The notes beneath the pieces were generated by a model. The model was not told where the DNA came from. It saw only the letters and a list, made by a program, of their open reading frames with translations, and did not search any database. Source: Methylobacterium radiotolerans JCM 2831 (GTDB taxonomy: Bacteria > Pseudomonadota > Alphaproteobacteria > Rhizobiales > Beijerinckiaceae). Taken from it: 64,000 bases of DNA. Below are positions 27,374-35,669 of this stretch, piece by piece (position 1 is the stretch's first letter; the number at the start of each line of letters is the position of its first letter). The stretch covers positions 5,874,001 through 5,938,000 of the forward strand of contig NC_010505.1 of assembly GCF_000019725.1 (NCBI RefSeq), written 5' to 3'. The translations under genes were made by a program, and so were the position numbers.

Positions 27374-28027
27374 TCAGGCGTTGAGGCGCCGGTACACCTC
27401 GATGGCGTCGTTCACGTCCTCGTAGATGATCGCGCGGCCGTTGAGCAGGACGAGCCCCTGCGTGCACCACTGGCGGATCGTCTCCATCGAGTGCGAGACC
27501 ATGATGATGTCGGCGTTCTTCCGACGCTGCGAGAAGACCTCGTCGCAGCGCTTCGAGAACCGCGCGTCGCCGACAGAGGTGATCTCGTCGATCAGATAGC
27601 AGTCGAACGGGATCGCCATGCTCATACCGAAGGCGAGCCGCGCGCCCATGCCGGATGAGTACGTGTAGATCGGAACGTCGAGGTAGCTTCCGAGCTCAGA
27701 GAAGTCCTCGACGAAATCGAGGACCTTGCGCGGGTCCTCGCCGTAGATGCGCGCCACGAACGTGACGTTGTCGCGCCCGGTCATCTTGGGATGGAAACCG
27801 CCGGCGAAGCCGAGGGGCCACGACACTCTGAGGCCGCGGTGGATCCGGCCCCGCGTCGCGTCCTCGGTGCCGGCGATCAGCCGCATCGTGGTCGATTTTC
27901 CGGCGCCGTTGATGCCGAGGATGCCGTAGGAGACGCCCGGCTTCAGGGTGAACGACACCTGCTCCAAGATGGTCCGCCGGTGGCCCTCCGTGCGGTAGAC
28001 CTTGCTGACTTTCTCGAAACGGATCAC
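27374..28027 (-). CDS. Capsule polysaccharide ABC exporter ATP-binding protein (KpsT/Wzt-like)
   Basis: This 217-residue ATPase has Walker A GINGAGKSTT, the WPLGFAGGFHPKMTGRDN region typical of polysaccharide exporters, signature YSSGMGARLAFGM and Walker B CYLIDEITSVGD. The family powers export of capsule or O-antigen across the inner membrane. GTG 28027 is preferred: it has GGGAG about eight bases upstream and gives the normal KpsT length, while the frame from 28123 adds 32 atypical residues. Gene order suggests an operon with the KpsE-like gene, 136 bases downstream. Confidence 0.88.
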   Translation of the reverse strand: MIRFEKVSKVYRTEGHRRTILEQVSFTLKPGVSYGILGINGAGKSTTMRLIAGTEDATRGRIHRGLRVSWPLGFAGGFHPKMTGRDNVTFVARIYGEDPRKVLDFVEDFSELGSYLDVPIYTYSSGMGARLAFGMSMAIPFDCYLIDEITSVGDARFSKRCDEVFSQRRKNADIIMVSHSMETIRQWCTQGLVLLNGRAIIYEDVNDAIEVYRRLNA

Positions 28028-28422
28028 CGAAATGGTCTCCCGGGCGGCTCGCCGAACCGCCGGTACGAGCGGCCTGACGCACGATCTCCTGCTCGCCGAA
28101 AGCGGCGAATCTGAGAACAACATGAGCGCCTTGCCGAGACACGCCGACTCGGTCGGGCAGGGTGCGTCCGCTCCTCGGCCTCGCCGGAGATCTCATTCGG
28201 CCGCTTGAAGAAAAGTTCCACCTGTCACTCCCTCGGTTGACGCCATTTCCCATTTGGCATACCAAATACCAATCGACGAGGGCGGGTGACGGCCCTTCAG
28301 GGATGCGGGACCGGAAATTTACCGCCGTTCTCGCGCGTGACGTTCAGGAAGGGCCGCCCCATGACAAGGCGCCGGACTGCCGCGATTCACCTCTCATCCG
28401 CGCCGCCGACCGGGTGGCGTCC
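28028..28422 (+). other. 395-base divergent region between KpsT-like gene and PAS gene
   Basis: No gene is supported. The region carries the palindrome at 28252-28267 and should hold promoters in both directions. An in-frame ATG at 28303 could give the PAS protein a 40-residue longer N-terminus. Confidence 0.5.
28252..28267. promoter_or_regulatory. Perfect inverted repeat ATTTGG-N4-CCAAAT (GntR-like operator candidate)
   Basis: A 6-4-6 palindrome lies about 155 bases upstream of the PAS gene and about 685 bases upstream of frc. The TTGG-N4-CCAA core resembles operators of FadR/FCD-type GntR regulators such as PdhR. No GntR gene is in this window, so the binder is unknown. Confidence 0.45.
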
Positions 28423-28896
28423 ATGAGGACGACCGGGCCGACCCTGGCCGCGCCCGGTCCCTCCGAACTTGACGGTCTGGTCGAGGCCATCGGCGACGCC
28501 GTGGTGGTGTCCGATCCGGACGGCGCCATCACCGTCTGGAACCCGGCCGCCGAGCGCATCTTCGGCTTCACCGCCGCCGAGGCGCTGGGGCAGAGCCTCG
28601 ACCTCATCACGCCCGAGCGGCACCGTCGCCGCCACTGGGACGGCTACGCCAAGACCATGCGCACCGGCGTCACCCGGTACGGGGCAGAGACCCTGAGGGT
28701 GCCGGCGCTCCACAAGGACGGCCACCAGCTCTCCATCGCCTTCACGGTGGGGATGGTGCGGGACGCCTCCGACCACGTGACCGGGATCGTCGCCGTGATC
28801 CGCGACGAGACCGATCGCTGGGCCGAGGAGAAGCGCCTGCGCCAGCGCGTGGCCGAACTCGAAGCTTCCTCGGATGCGAACCGCCGGGCACCTTGA
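28423..28896 (+). CDS. PAS-domain sensor protein upstream of frc
   Basis: This 157-residue protein is essentially a single PAS domain (about residues 15-130), with the typical [28 protein letters not shown] and a PAC-like end [16 protein letters not shown] short coiled-coil tail follows. No output domain is present. PAS domains bind small ligands, heme or flavin. It lies 55 bases upstream of the formyl-CoA transferase gene on the same strand, so it may be co-expressed with oxalate metabolism. ATG 28423 is used; ATG 28303 is the alternative. Confidence 0.7.
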   Translation: MRTTGPTLAAPGPSELDGLVEAIGDAVVVSDPDGAITVWNPAAERIFGFTAAEALGQSLDLITPERHRRRHWDGYAKTMRTGVTRYGAETLRVPALHKDGHQLSIAFTVGMVRDASDHVTGIVAVIRDETDRWAEEKRLRQRVAELEASSDANRRAP

Positions 28897-28951
28897 TCCC
28901 GCCGGACGTGCCGAAGGTCCCGATCACCAAACCGCACAGGGAGAACGCCCA

Positions 28952-30202
28952 ATGAGCAAGCCGCTGGAAGGCATCAAGATCATCGACTTCACGCACGTCC
29001 AGGCCGGCCCGGCCTGCACGCAGCTGCTCGCCTGGTTCGGCGCCGACGTGATCAAGGTCGAGCGTCCCGGCGCCGGCGACGTGACCCGCACCCAGCTGCG
29101 CCACGTCGAGGACGCGGACGCGCTCTACTTCACGATGCTGAACTCCAACAAGCGCTCGCTCACCCTCGACACCAAGACGCAGGCGGGCAAGGAAGTCCTC
29201 GAGAAGCTCATCCAAGACTCCGACGTCATGGTCGAGAATTTCGGCCCCGGCGCCCTCGACCGGATGGGCTTCTCCTGGGCCCGCATCCAGGAGCTGAACC
29301 CGGGCATGATCCTCGCCTCGGTGAAGGGCTTCTCGGACGGTCACCACTACGAGGACCTGAAGGTCTACGAGAACGTCGCCCAGTGCGCGGGCGGTGCCGC
29401 CTCGACCACGGGCTTCTGGGACGGGCCGCCCACCGTCAGCGCCGCCGCGCTCGGCGACTCCAACACCGGCATGCACCTCGCCATCGGCATCCTCACGGCG
29501 CTCCACCAGAAGAACAAGACCGGCAAGGGCCAGAAGGTCGCCGTGTCGATGCAGGACTCGGTGATCAACCTCTGCCGCGTGAAGCTGCGCGATCAGCAGC
29601 GCCTCGACGCCCTCGGCTACCTCGAGGAGTACCCGCAGTACCCCCACGGCGAGTTCTCCGACGTGGTGCCGCGCGGCGGCAACGCGGGCGGCGGCGGACA
29701 GCCGGGCTGGGTGCTGAAGTGCAAGGGCTGGGAGACCGACCCGAACGCCTACATCTACTTCACCATCCAGGGCCACGCCTGGGCGCCGATCTGCAAGGCG
29801 CTCGGCAAGGAGGAGTGGATCACCGATCCGGGCTACAACACCCCGCGGGCCCGCCAGGACAAGATCTTCGACATCTTCAAGACGATCGAGGAGTGGCTCG
29901 CCGACAAGACCAAGTTCGAGGCGGTCGACATCCTGCGCACCTACGACATCCCCTGCGCGCCGGTGCTGTCGATGAAGGAGATCGCCGAGGACAAGTCCCT
30001 GCGCGAGAGCGGCACCGTCGTCGAGGTGGCGCACCCGAAGCTCGGCAAGTACCTGACCGTCGGAAGCCCGATCAAGTTCTCCGACATGAAAGTCGAGGTG
30101 AAGGCGTCGCCACTGCTGGGCGAGCACACCGATGAGGTGCTCGCAGACCTGGGTTACACGCCGGAGCAGATCCGGGCGATGCACGAGGCCCGCGCGGTCT
30201 GA
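28952..30202 (+). CDS. frc: Formyl-CoA:oxalate CoA-transferase
   Basis: This 416-residue class III CoA-transferase moves CoA from formyl-CoA to oxalate, giving oxalyl-CoA and formate. The catalytic Asp is present in [11 protein letters not shown], and the glycine loop is visible in [12 protein letters not shown], as in the Oxalobacter enzyme. The N-terminus [22 protein letters not shown] is diagnostic of Frc. ATG 28952 has AGGGAG eight bases upstream. Oxc, the next enzyme, is encoded 2 kb downstream on the other strand. A terminator follows the gene. Confidence 0.95.
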   Translation: MSKPLEGIKIIDFTHVQAGPACTQLLAWFGADVIKVERPGAGDVTRTQLRHVEDADALYFTMLNSNKRSLTLDTKTQAGKEVLEKLIQDSDVMVENFGPGALDRMGFSWARIQELNPGMILASVKGFSDGHHYEDLKVYENVAQCAGGAASTTGFWDGPPTVSAAALGDSNTGMHLAIGILTALHQKNKTGKGQKVAVSMQDSVINLCRVKLRDQQRLDALGYLEEYPQYPHGEFSDVVPRGGNAGGGGQPGWVLKCKGWETDPNAYIYFTIQGHAWAPICKALGKEEWITDPGYNTPRARQDKIFDIFKTIEEWLADKTKFEAVDILRTYDIPCAPVLSMKEIAEDKSLRESGTVVEVAHPKLGKYLTVGSPIKFSDMKVEVKASPLLGEHTDEVLADLGYTPEQIRAMHEARAV

Positions 30203-30235
30203 TAGAGACCGCCCGACCTCAGCGTTCCTGAGACA

Positions 30236-30264
30236 GGACGGCGCTCCCCCGGCGCCGTCCTTTT
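30236..30264 (+). terminator. Rho-independent terminator after frc
   Basis: A perfect 9-bp stem (ggacggcgc with gcgccgtcc, 7-base loop) is followed by TTTT, 34 bases after the frc stop. Confidence 0.8.
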
Positions 30265-30285
30265 CATGTGCGAGCCCCGGATCCG

Positions 30286-31464
30286 ATGCGCGCATTCCTC
30301 AGCCGTTTCCTGCCGGAGCTGACCCCGGTCAGCAAGCGCGAGCGCCTGCGCTCCGCGGCCGGTGCCCTCGTGGGCATCCTGACGACCGGTTTCGTCTGTC
30401 GGGTCTCCGTCCCGGCCGAGGCGCTGCCGGTGCTGATCGCCCCGATGGGGGCCTCGGCGGTGCTGCTCTTCGCCGTGCCAGCGAGCCCCCTGGCGCAGCC
30501 CTGGTCGATCCTCGGCGGCAACACCGTGGCGGCGCTCGTGGGCGTCACGGCGGCGGCCTGGATCGGCGACCCGTTCGTGGCCGCGTCCTGCGCCATCGGC
30601 GTGGCGATCGCGCTGATGATGGCCCTGCGCTGCCTGCACCCGCCGAGCGGGGCCGTGGCGCTGACGGCGGTCCTCGGCGGCCCGGCGATCCGGGAGCTGG
30701 GCTACGGCTTCGTGCTGTGGCCGGTGGCGGCCAACTCGCTGCTCCTGCTGACAACCGCCCTGCTGTTCAACAACCTGACCGGGCGCGCCTACCCGCACCT
30801 GCGACCCGCCGGGCCGCGAACGGCCGATCCGCCCTCCGGCGCCCGCGTGGGCTTCCGGGCCTCGGACCTCGATGCCGCGCTGGAGGATTTCGACCAGCTT
30901 CTCGACGTCGACCGGAGCGACCTGGAGCAGATCCTGCGGCGCGTGCAGATGCGGGTCTACGGCCGCCGCTCGGGGCCGATCACCTGCGCGGCGATCATGT
31001 CGCGCGACGTGATCGCGGTGGCGCCGGACGCGCCGCTGTCCGAGGCCATGCGGCTGCTGCGCCGTCACCGGATCAAGGCGCTCCCGGTCACCGACGAGGG
31101 CGCGCGCGTCCTCGGCATCGTCACGCAGACCGATCTGCTCGACAAGGCCGCCTGGGACCGGAACGGGCCGCGTCTCGGCCTCGGCCGCCGCCTGCGCCTC
31201 ACCGCCGAGCGCGGCCGCGCCCCTCACGGCTGCGCGGCCGACATCATGAGCGCCGTCGAGCCGGTCGGTCCCGACACGCCCGTGGCCGCGCTGGTGCCGC
31301 GGATGTCGGAGGCGGGGCTTCACCACCTGCCGGTGGTCGACACCGACGGCCGCCTGGTCGGGATCGTCTCGCAGACGGACCTGATCCCGGCGCTCCTGTC
31401 CGAGACCGACGCGCGCGAGGCACCGGCCCGCGCCCGCGCGCCGGCGCGGGCCGCCCTGGCCTGA
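30286..31464 (+). CDS. HPP family membrane protein with two CBS domains
   Basis: This 392-residue protein starts with an HPP domain of four or five membrane helices (to about residue 165). The family-defining HPP motif is seen in ALRCLHPPSGAVALTAVLGG. A cytosolic linker and two CBS domains follow (about residues 238-385); CBS pairs bind adenine nucleotides. HPP proteins in plants and cyanobacteria have been linked to nitrite transport, but this fusion type is uncharacterised in bacteria. It sits between frc and the esterase; ATG 30286 was chosen over GTG 30268. Confidence 0.88.
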   Translation: MRAFLSRFLPELTPVSKRERLRSAAGALVGILTTGFVCRVSVPAEALPVLIAPMGASAVLLFAVPASPLAQPWSILGGNTVAALVGVTAAAWIGDPFVAASCAIGVAIALMMALRCLHPPSGAVALTAVLGGPAIRELGYGFVLWPVAANSLLLLTTALLFNNLTGRAYPHLRPAGPRTADPPSGARVGFRASDLDAALEDFDQLLDVDRSDLEQILRRVQMRVYGRRSGPITCAAIMSRDVIAVAPDAPLSEAMRLLRRHRIKALPVTDEGARVLGIVTQTDLLDKAAWDRNGPRLGLGRRLRLTAERGRAPHGCAADIMSAVEPVGPDTPVAALVPRMSEAGLHHLPVVDTDGRLVGIVSQTDLIPALLSETDAREAPARARAPARAALA

Positions 31465-31467
31465 GCC

Positions 31468-32163
31468 TCAGGGGCGTTCGGCCGGGTCCGCCAGGAAGAA
31501 CGCGACGGCCTGCGCCACCACGGCCGGCTGGTGGGCGTGCGGGCCGTCATACTCGACGAAGGTCACCGGATAGCCGGCCTCGCGCAGGGCCGGCACGTGG
31601 ACCCGGGCGCTCCGGTCGATCGGGATCTGCTCGTCCTGCGTCCCGTGCGACAGGAAGATGCGCGGCGCCCCGACCTGCAGGTGAACCGAGAGGAACCCGG
31701 CCGACGAGACGATCAGGTGGCGCGCCACGTCGCCGTTGGCGAGCCCCAGGGAGAGCGTGTAGCTGCCGCCGTCCGAGTGGCCCGCGAAGCAGAGCCGCTG
31801 CGGATCGAGCAGGAACCGGTCGGCGACGTGATCCAGCGCCGCCGCGACCCGCTCCCGGTCCGGCCCGTGACCGGCGATGACGAGGTCCCACGTCGGAAAC
31901 AGGGATTGCGGCACGAGGAGCAGGAAGCGCTCGGTCCGGGCGTGCGCCTCCAGCATCGGCAGGATCCGCTCGGCGCTGCCGCCGCCGCCGTGGAACAGCA
32001 CCACGAGCGGGCAGGGGCGGCGCGGATCGAGGCCCTCGGGAACCACCAGCACCGCGTCGCGCTCGGCAAAGAGGCCGAGGTCGTGCCGGCCTTGGGGAAG
32101 GGGCTCCTTAGTCGGGAGACGGTGTCGGAAGTGCAGGCGGCCGGCGAGGTCGGGATCGATCAT
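31468..32163 (-). CDS. Alpha/beta-hydrolase, phospholipase/carboxylesterase type
   Basis: This 231-residue hydrolase has oxyanion segment VVLFHGGGGSAERILP and nucleophile elbow FAGHSDGGSYTLSL with Ser. A late His in DGPHAHQP and an Asp in SHGTQDEQIP complete the triad. It is of the small esterase/phospholipase group related to polyhydroxybutyrate depolymerases and serine esterases. ATG 32163 is preferred, since the upstream 39 codons are not family-like. The substrate is unknown; the neighbouring oxalate genes give no clear hint. Confidence 0.83.
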   Translation of the reverse strand: MIDPDLAGRLHFRHRLPTKEPLPQGRHDLGLFAERDAVLVVPEGLDPRRPCPLVVLFHGGGGSAERILPMLEAHARTERFLLLVPQSLFPTWDLVIAGHGPDRERVAAALDHVADRFLLDPQRLCFAGHSDGGSYTLSLGLANGDVARHLIVSSAGFLSVHLQVGAPRIFLSHGTQDEQIPIDRSARVHVPALREAGYPVTFVEYDGPHAHQPAVVAQAVAFFLADPAERP

Positions 32164-32287
32164 CGCGGGAACTCGTCGGATCAATGTCTGGGATCGCGCG
32201 ACGTGGCTTGCCGCCGCGACGGCCTGCCCTCCCACAGGGGAGAGGGGACCTGCGGCTCGGCCTGAGAGGATGCCGCTCATTCACGAA

Positions 32288-32314
32288 CGGCCGGACCGCT
32301 GAGCGATCCGGCCG
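32288..32314 (-). terminator. Hairpin downstream of oxc
   Basis: An 8-bp perfect stem (cggccgga with tccggccg) lies about 45 bases beyond the oxc stop on the minus strand. It is followed by a weak T-rich segment, so termination is only likely. Confidence 0.45.
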
Positions 32315-32357
32315 GTCTGTCGACGTCAGGGGATCGGGCTGAGGACGCCCGCGGCCC

Positions 32358-34106
32358 TCACTTCTTCTTCTTGATCCCGCTCTGGGGGTTGAGGCTGCCG
32401 ATGTTGCCGCTCTCGCTGCCGGCGGCCGGGTCGATGACGGCGTTGACCAGGGCCGGGCGGCCCGAGTTCATCGCCTCGTTGACCGCGCGGGTCAGCTCGT
32501 CGGGCGTGGTGACGTGGTAGCCGACGCCGCCGAAGGCCTCGATCATCCGGTCGTAGCGGGAATCCGGCACGAACACCGTGGTGGCCGGATCGCGACCGGT
32601 CGGGTCGGTGTCGGTGCCGCGATAGATGCCGTTGTTGTTGAACACCACGATGCAGACCGGCAGGCCGTACCGGCAGATCGTCTCGACCTCCATGCCGGAG
32701 AAGCCGAAGGCGCTGTCGCCTTCCACGCAGAGGACCGGCTTGCCGGTCTCGACCGCGGCCGCGACGGCGAAGCCCATGCCGATGCCCATGATGCCCCAGG
32801 TGCCGACGTCCAGGCGCTTGCGCGGCTGGTACATGTCGATGATGCCGCGGGCGAGGTCGAGGGTGTTGGCGCCCTCGTTGACCAGGATCGCGTCCGGCCG
32901 CTCCTTGATGATGGTGCGGAGCGCCCCGAGCGCGGCGTGGAAATTCATGGGCGAGGCGTTGCTCATGAGCTTCGGAGCCATCTTGGCGATGTTCGCCTCG
33001 CGCTTGGTCTTGAGCGTCTCGATCCAGTCGGACGGGGGCTGCTGCCAGCCCTGGCCCATGCCGTCGAGCAGTGCCTGGACGCAGGAGGCGATGTCGCCGA
33101 CCACCGGAGCGACGATCTCGACGTTCGAGTCCATCTCGCGGGGCTCGATGTCGATCTGGATGAACTTGGTCGAGCCCGGCTCGCCCCAGCTCTTGCCCTT
33201 GCCGTGCGACAGCAGCCAGTTCAGCCGGGCGCCGATCAGCAGCACCACGTCCGAGTCCTTCAGCGCCGTCGAGCGCGCCGCGCCGGCCGAGAGCGGGTGG
33301 GTGTCGGGCAGGAGGCCCTTGGCCATGCTCATCGGAACGTAGGGGATGCCGCTCGTCTCCACGAGGGCGCGGATCGCCTCGTCGGCCTGGGCGTAGGCGG
33401 CGCCCTTGCCGAGCACGATCAGCGGCCGCTTGGCGGATTTCAGGACCTCGAGCGCCCGGGCGATCGCCTCGGGGGCGGGGTGCTGGGCCGGGGCCGGGTC
33501 GATCACCTTGACCAGCGACTTCTGGCCGGCCTCGGCGTCCATCACCTGGGAGAACAGCTTGGCGGGCAGGTCGAGGTAGACGCCGCCCGGCCGGCCCGAG
33601 CAGGCCGCGCGGATCGCGCGGGCGACGCCGATGCCGATATCGGCGGCGTGCAGGACGCGGAAGGCCGCCTTGCACAGGGGCTTGGCGATGGCGAGCTGGT
33701 CCATCTCCTCGTAGTCGCCCTGCTGCAGGTCGACGATCTCGCGCTCGGAGGAGCCCGAGATCAGGATCATCGGGAAGCAGTTGGTGGTGGCGTTGGCGAG
33801 GGCGGTCAGGCCGTTGAGGAAGCCCGGCGCCGAGACGGTGAGGCAGATGCCCGGCTTCTGGGTGAGGAAGCCCGCGATCGCCGCGGCGTTACCGGCGTGC
33901 TGCTCGTGGCGGAACGAGATGACCCGCATCCCCTCGGCCTGGGCCATGCGGCCGAGATCGGTGATCGGGATGCCCGGGACACCGTAGATGGTGTCGATGC
34001 CGTTGAGCTTGAGCGCGTCGATGACGAGGTGGAAGCCGTCGGTCAGATCGGGCTCGGCCTCGACCTCGGGGGCGGTGTGGACGATCTTGGCGACTGCGGT
34101 CATCAC
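32358..34106 (-). CDS. oxc: Oxalyl-CoA decarboxylase
   Basis: This 582-residue ThDP enzyme decarboxylates oxalyl-CoA to formyl-CoA and CO2. The conserved catalytic Glu is in [19 protein letters not shown]. The C-terminal ThDP motif reads [20 protein letters not shown] and continues to NNNGIYRG. It is close in length to the Oxalobacter enzyme (568). The Lys-rich C-terminus (IKKKK) is short and may be neutral. It recycles CoA with Frc: formyl-CoA made here is the CoA donor. The OFA antiporter gene is upstream, so the two likely form an operon. Confidence 0.96.
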   Translation of the reverse strand: MMTAVAKIVHTAPEVEAEPDLTDGFHLVIDALKLNGIDTIYGVPGIPITDLGRMAQAEGMRVISFRHEQHAGNAAAIAGFLTQKPGICLTVSAPGFLNGLTALANATTNCFPMILISGSSEREIVDLQQGDYEEMDQLAIAKPLCKAAFRVLHAADIGIGVARAIRAACSGRPGGVYLDLPAKLFSQVMDAEAGQKSLVKVIDPAPAQHPAPEAIARALEVLKSAKRPLIVLGKGAAYAQADEAIRALVETSGIPYVPMSMAKGLLPDTHPLSAGAARSTALKDSDVVLLIGARLNWLLSHGKGKSWGEPGSTKFIQIDIEPREMDSNVEIVAPVVGDIASCVQALLDGMGQGWQQPPSDWIETLKTKREANIAKMAPKLMSNASPMNFHAALGALRTIIKERPDAILVNEGANTLDLARGIIDMYQPRKRLDVGTWGIMGIGMGFAVAAAVETGKPVLCVEGDSAFGFSGMEVETICRYGLPVCIVVFNNNGIYRGTDTDPTGRDPATTVFVPDSRYDRMIEAFGGVGYHVTTPDELTRAVNEAMNSGRPALVNAVIDPAAGSESGNIGSLNPQSGIKKKK

Positions 34107-34248
34107 GGTTTCTCCCGGAAGATCGGTTTGGACGGGCGGCGCTCGGCGCCGGCTGGCTGGGGATCCCCCGCGCTCCCGAAGACGGGGCGGGCGGGAGATC
34201 CGGGAAGGTTGGGCGTCGCTTCCGCGACGCCGTGGGGTGGGAGGCCGG

Positions 34249-35535
34249 TCAGGCCGCCCGGATCGGCTGGGCGCCGAGCGCCGCGGGCTGGTCTTCCGAG
34301 GCGAGGTAGCGGGCCCGCATCGGGCGCAGGACGAACATCGCCAGCGCCGCCGCCGTCACGTTGAGGACGATGATCAGCGTGAACACCGCCGACCAGCCGT
34401 AGGCCGCCGACAGGATGCTGGCGAAGGGGACGAGGAAGGCCGCGGTACCCTTGGCGGTGTAGAGCAGGCCGGCGTTGCTGGCGGCGTACTTGGAGCCGAA
34501 CGTGTCGCCGCAGGTCGCCGGGAACAGCGAGTAGATCTCGCCGAACACCCCGAAATACACCGCGGTGGCCAACACGAAGACCATCGGGATGTGGCCGTAG
34601 GTCAGCAGCACGATCACGGCCAGCGCCGCCGTCGAAAAGGCGATGAACATCGTGTTCTCGCGGCCGATATGGTCGGAGACGTAGCCGAAGAACGGCCGGC
34701 CGAACCCGTCGAAGACCCGGTCGAGCGAGATCGCCAGCGTCAGCGCCGCCATCTGCAGGCCGAACAGGCTCACCGGGACGCCGGCCACCTGGAAGTCATG
34801 GGCGATCGGGGCGATCTGCGCCGCCGCCATCAGGCCACCGGAGGCGACCATCACGAACATCACGTACATCACCCAGAAGACCGGGGTGCGCACCGCCTCG
34901 CGCGGGCTGCGGTCGACCTTGGTCTGCGGCAGGCGCGTCTTCTTGCGCTGGACCGGCGTGTTGGTCGACGGCTTGCGCAGCAGGAAGGCGAGGGCGAGGA
35001 CCACGGCGCCCTGGCCGATGCCGAAATACAGGAATGCGTCCTGGTAGCCGCTGGACGCGATCATGCGGGCGATCGGCACCACCGTGATGGCGGCACCCGC
35101 GCCGAAGCCGGCCGCGGTGGCACCGGCGGCGAGGCCGCGGCGATCCGGGAACCACTTGAGCGCGTTGCCCACACAGGTGCCGTAGACCGAGCCCGCTCCG
35201 ATGCCGGCGATGACGGCGCCGAGATAGAGCATCGCCAGGCTGTCGGCGTACGCGTTGATGGTCCAGGCGAGGGCGATCATCACGCCGCCGAAGGCGACCA
35301 CGATCTTCGGACCGTAGCGGTCGACGAACCAAGCCTCGACCGGAACCAGCCAGGTCTCGGTGGCGACGAACAGCGTGAATGCGAGCTGGATCGCCGCGCG
35401 GCCCCAGTGGTAACGCTGATCGATCGGGTCCACGAACAGTGTCCAACCGTATTGGAGGTTGGCGATCATGGCCATGCAGATCACGCCGAAGGCGAGCTGC
35501 CACCATTTCGCCGACGGCGAATCCTGGCGTTCCAT
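34249..35535 (-). CDS. Oxalate/formate antiporter family MFS transporter (OxlT-like)
   Basis: This 428-residue MFS protein has 12 helices and begins with [24 protein letters not shown], the pattern of the OFA family that includes OxlT. The [26 protein letters not shown] stretch is diagnostic. It should exchange oxalate for formate or import oxalate for the adjacent Oxc. Its position directly upstream of oxc strongly supports the role. ATG 35535 was chosen over a longer frame starting at 35607. A palindrome lies about 80 bases upstream of the start. Confidence 0.9.
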   Translation of the reverse strand: MERQDSPSAKWWQLAFGVICMAMIANLQYGWTLFVDPIDQRYHWGRAAIQLAFTLFVATETWLVPVEAWFVDRYGPKIVVAFGGVMIALAWTINAYADSLAMLYLGAVIAGIGAGSVYGTCVGNALKWFPDRRGLAAGATAAGFGAGAAITVVPIARMIASSGYQDAFLYFGIGQGAVVLALAFLLRKPSTNTPVQRKKTRLPQTKVDRSPREAVRTPVFWVMYVMFVMVASGGLMAAAQIAPIAHDFQVAGVPVSLFGLQMAALTLAISLDRVFDGFGRPFFGYVSDHIGRENTMFIAFSTAALAVIVLLTYGHIPMVFVLATAVYFGVFGEIYSLFPATCGDTFGSKYAASNAGLLYTAKGTAAFLVPFASILSAAYGWSAVFTLIIVLNVTAAALAMFVLRPMRARYLASEDQPAALGAQPIRAA

Positions 35536-35615
35536 CCCTGAGCCTCTCTCTTGGGCGGCGCGGCCTTGCTGTGGCGGCGTCTCTGGTGCACCGACGATCA
35601 TGCACATCCGTTCTA

Positions 35616-35630
35616 GGTATGCAATATACC
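35616..35630. promoter_or_regulatory. Inverted repeat GGTAT-N5-ATACC upstream of the OFA antiporter gene
   Basis: A perfect 5-5-5 palindrome lies 81 bases upstream of the antiporter start and 39 bases after the stop of the 600-residue P-loop gene. It resembles GntR-type operators and the other palindrome at 28252-28267, although the two are not identical. Confidence 0.45.
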
Positions 35631-35669
35631 AGCGTGAGACGGACCGGATGAACTGTCAGGGCGGCGATA

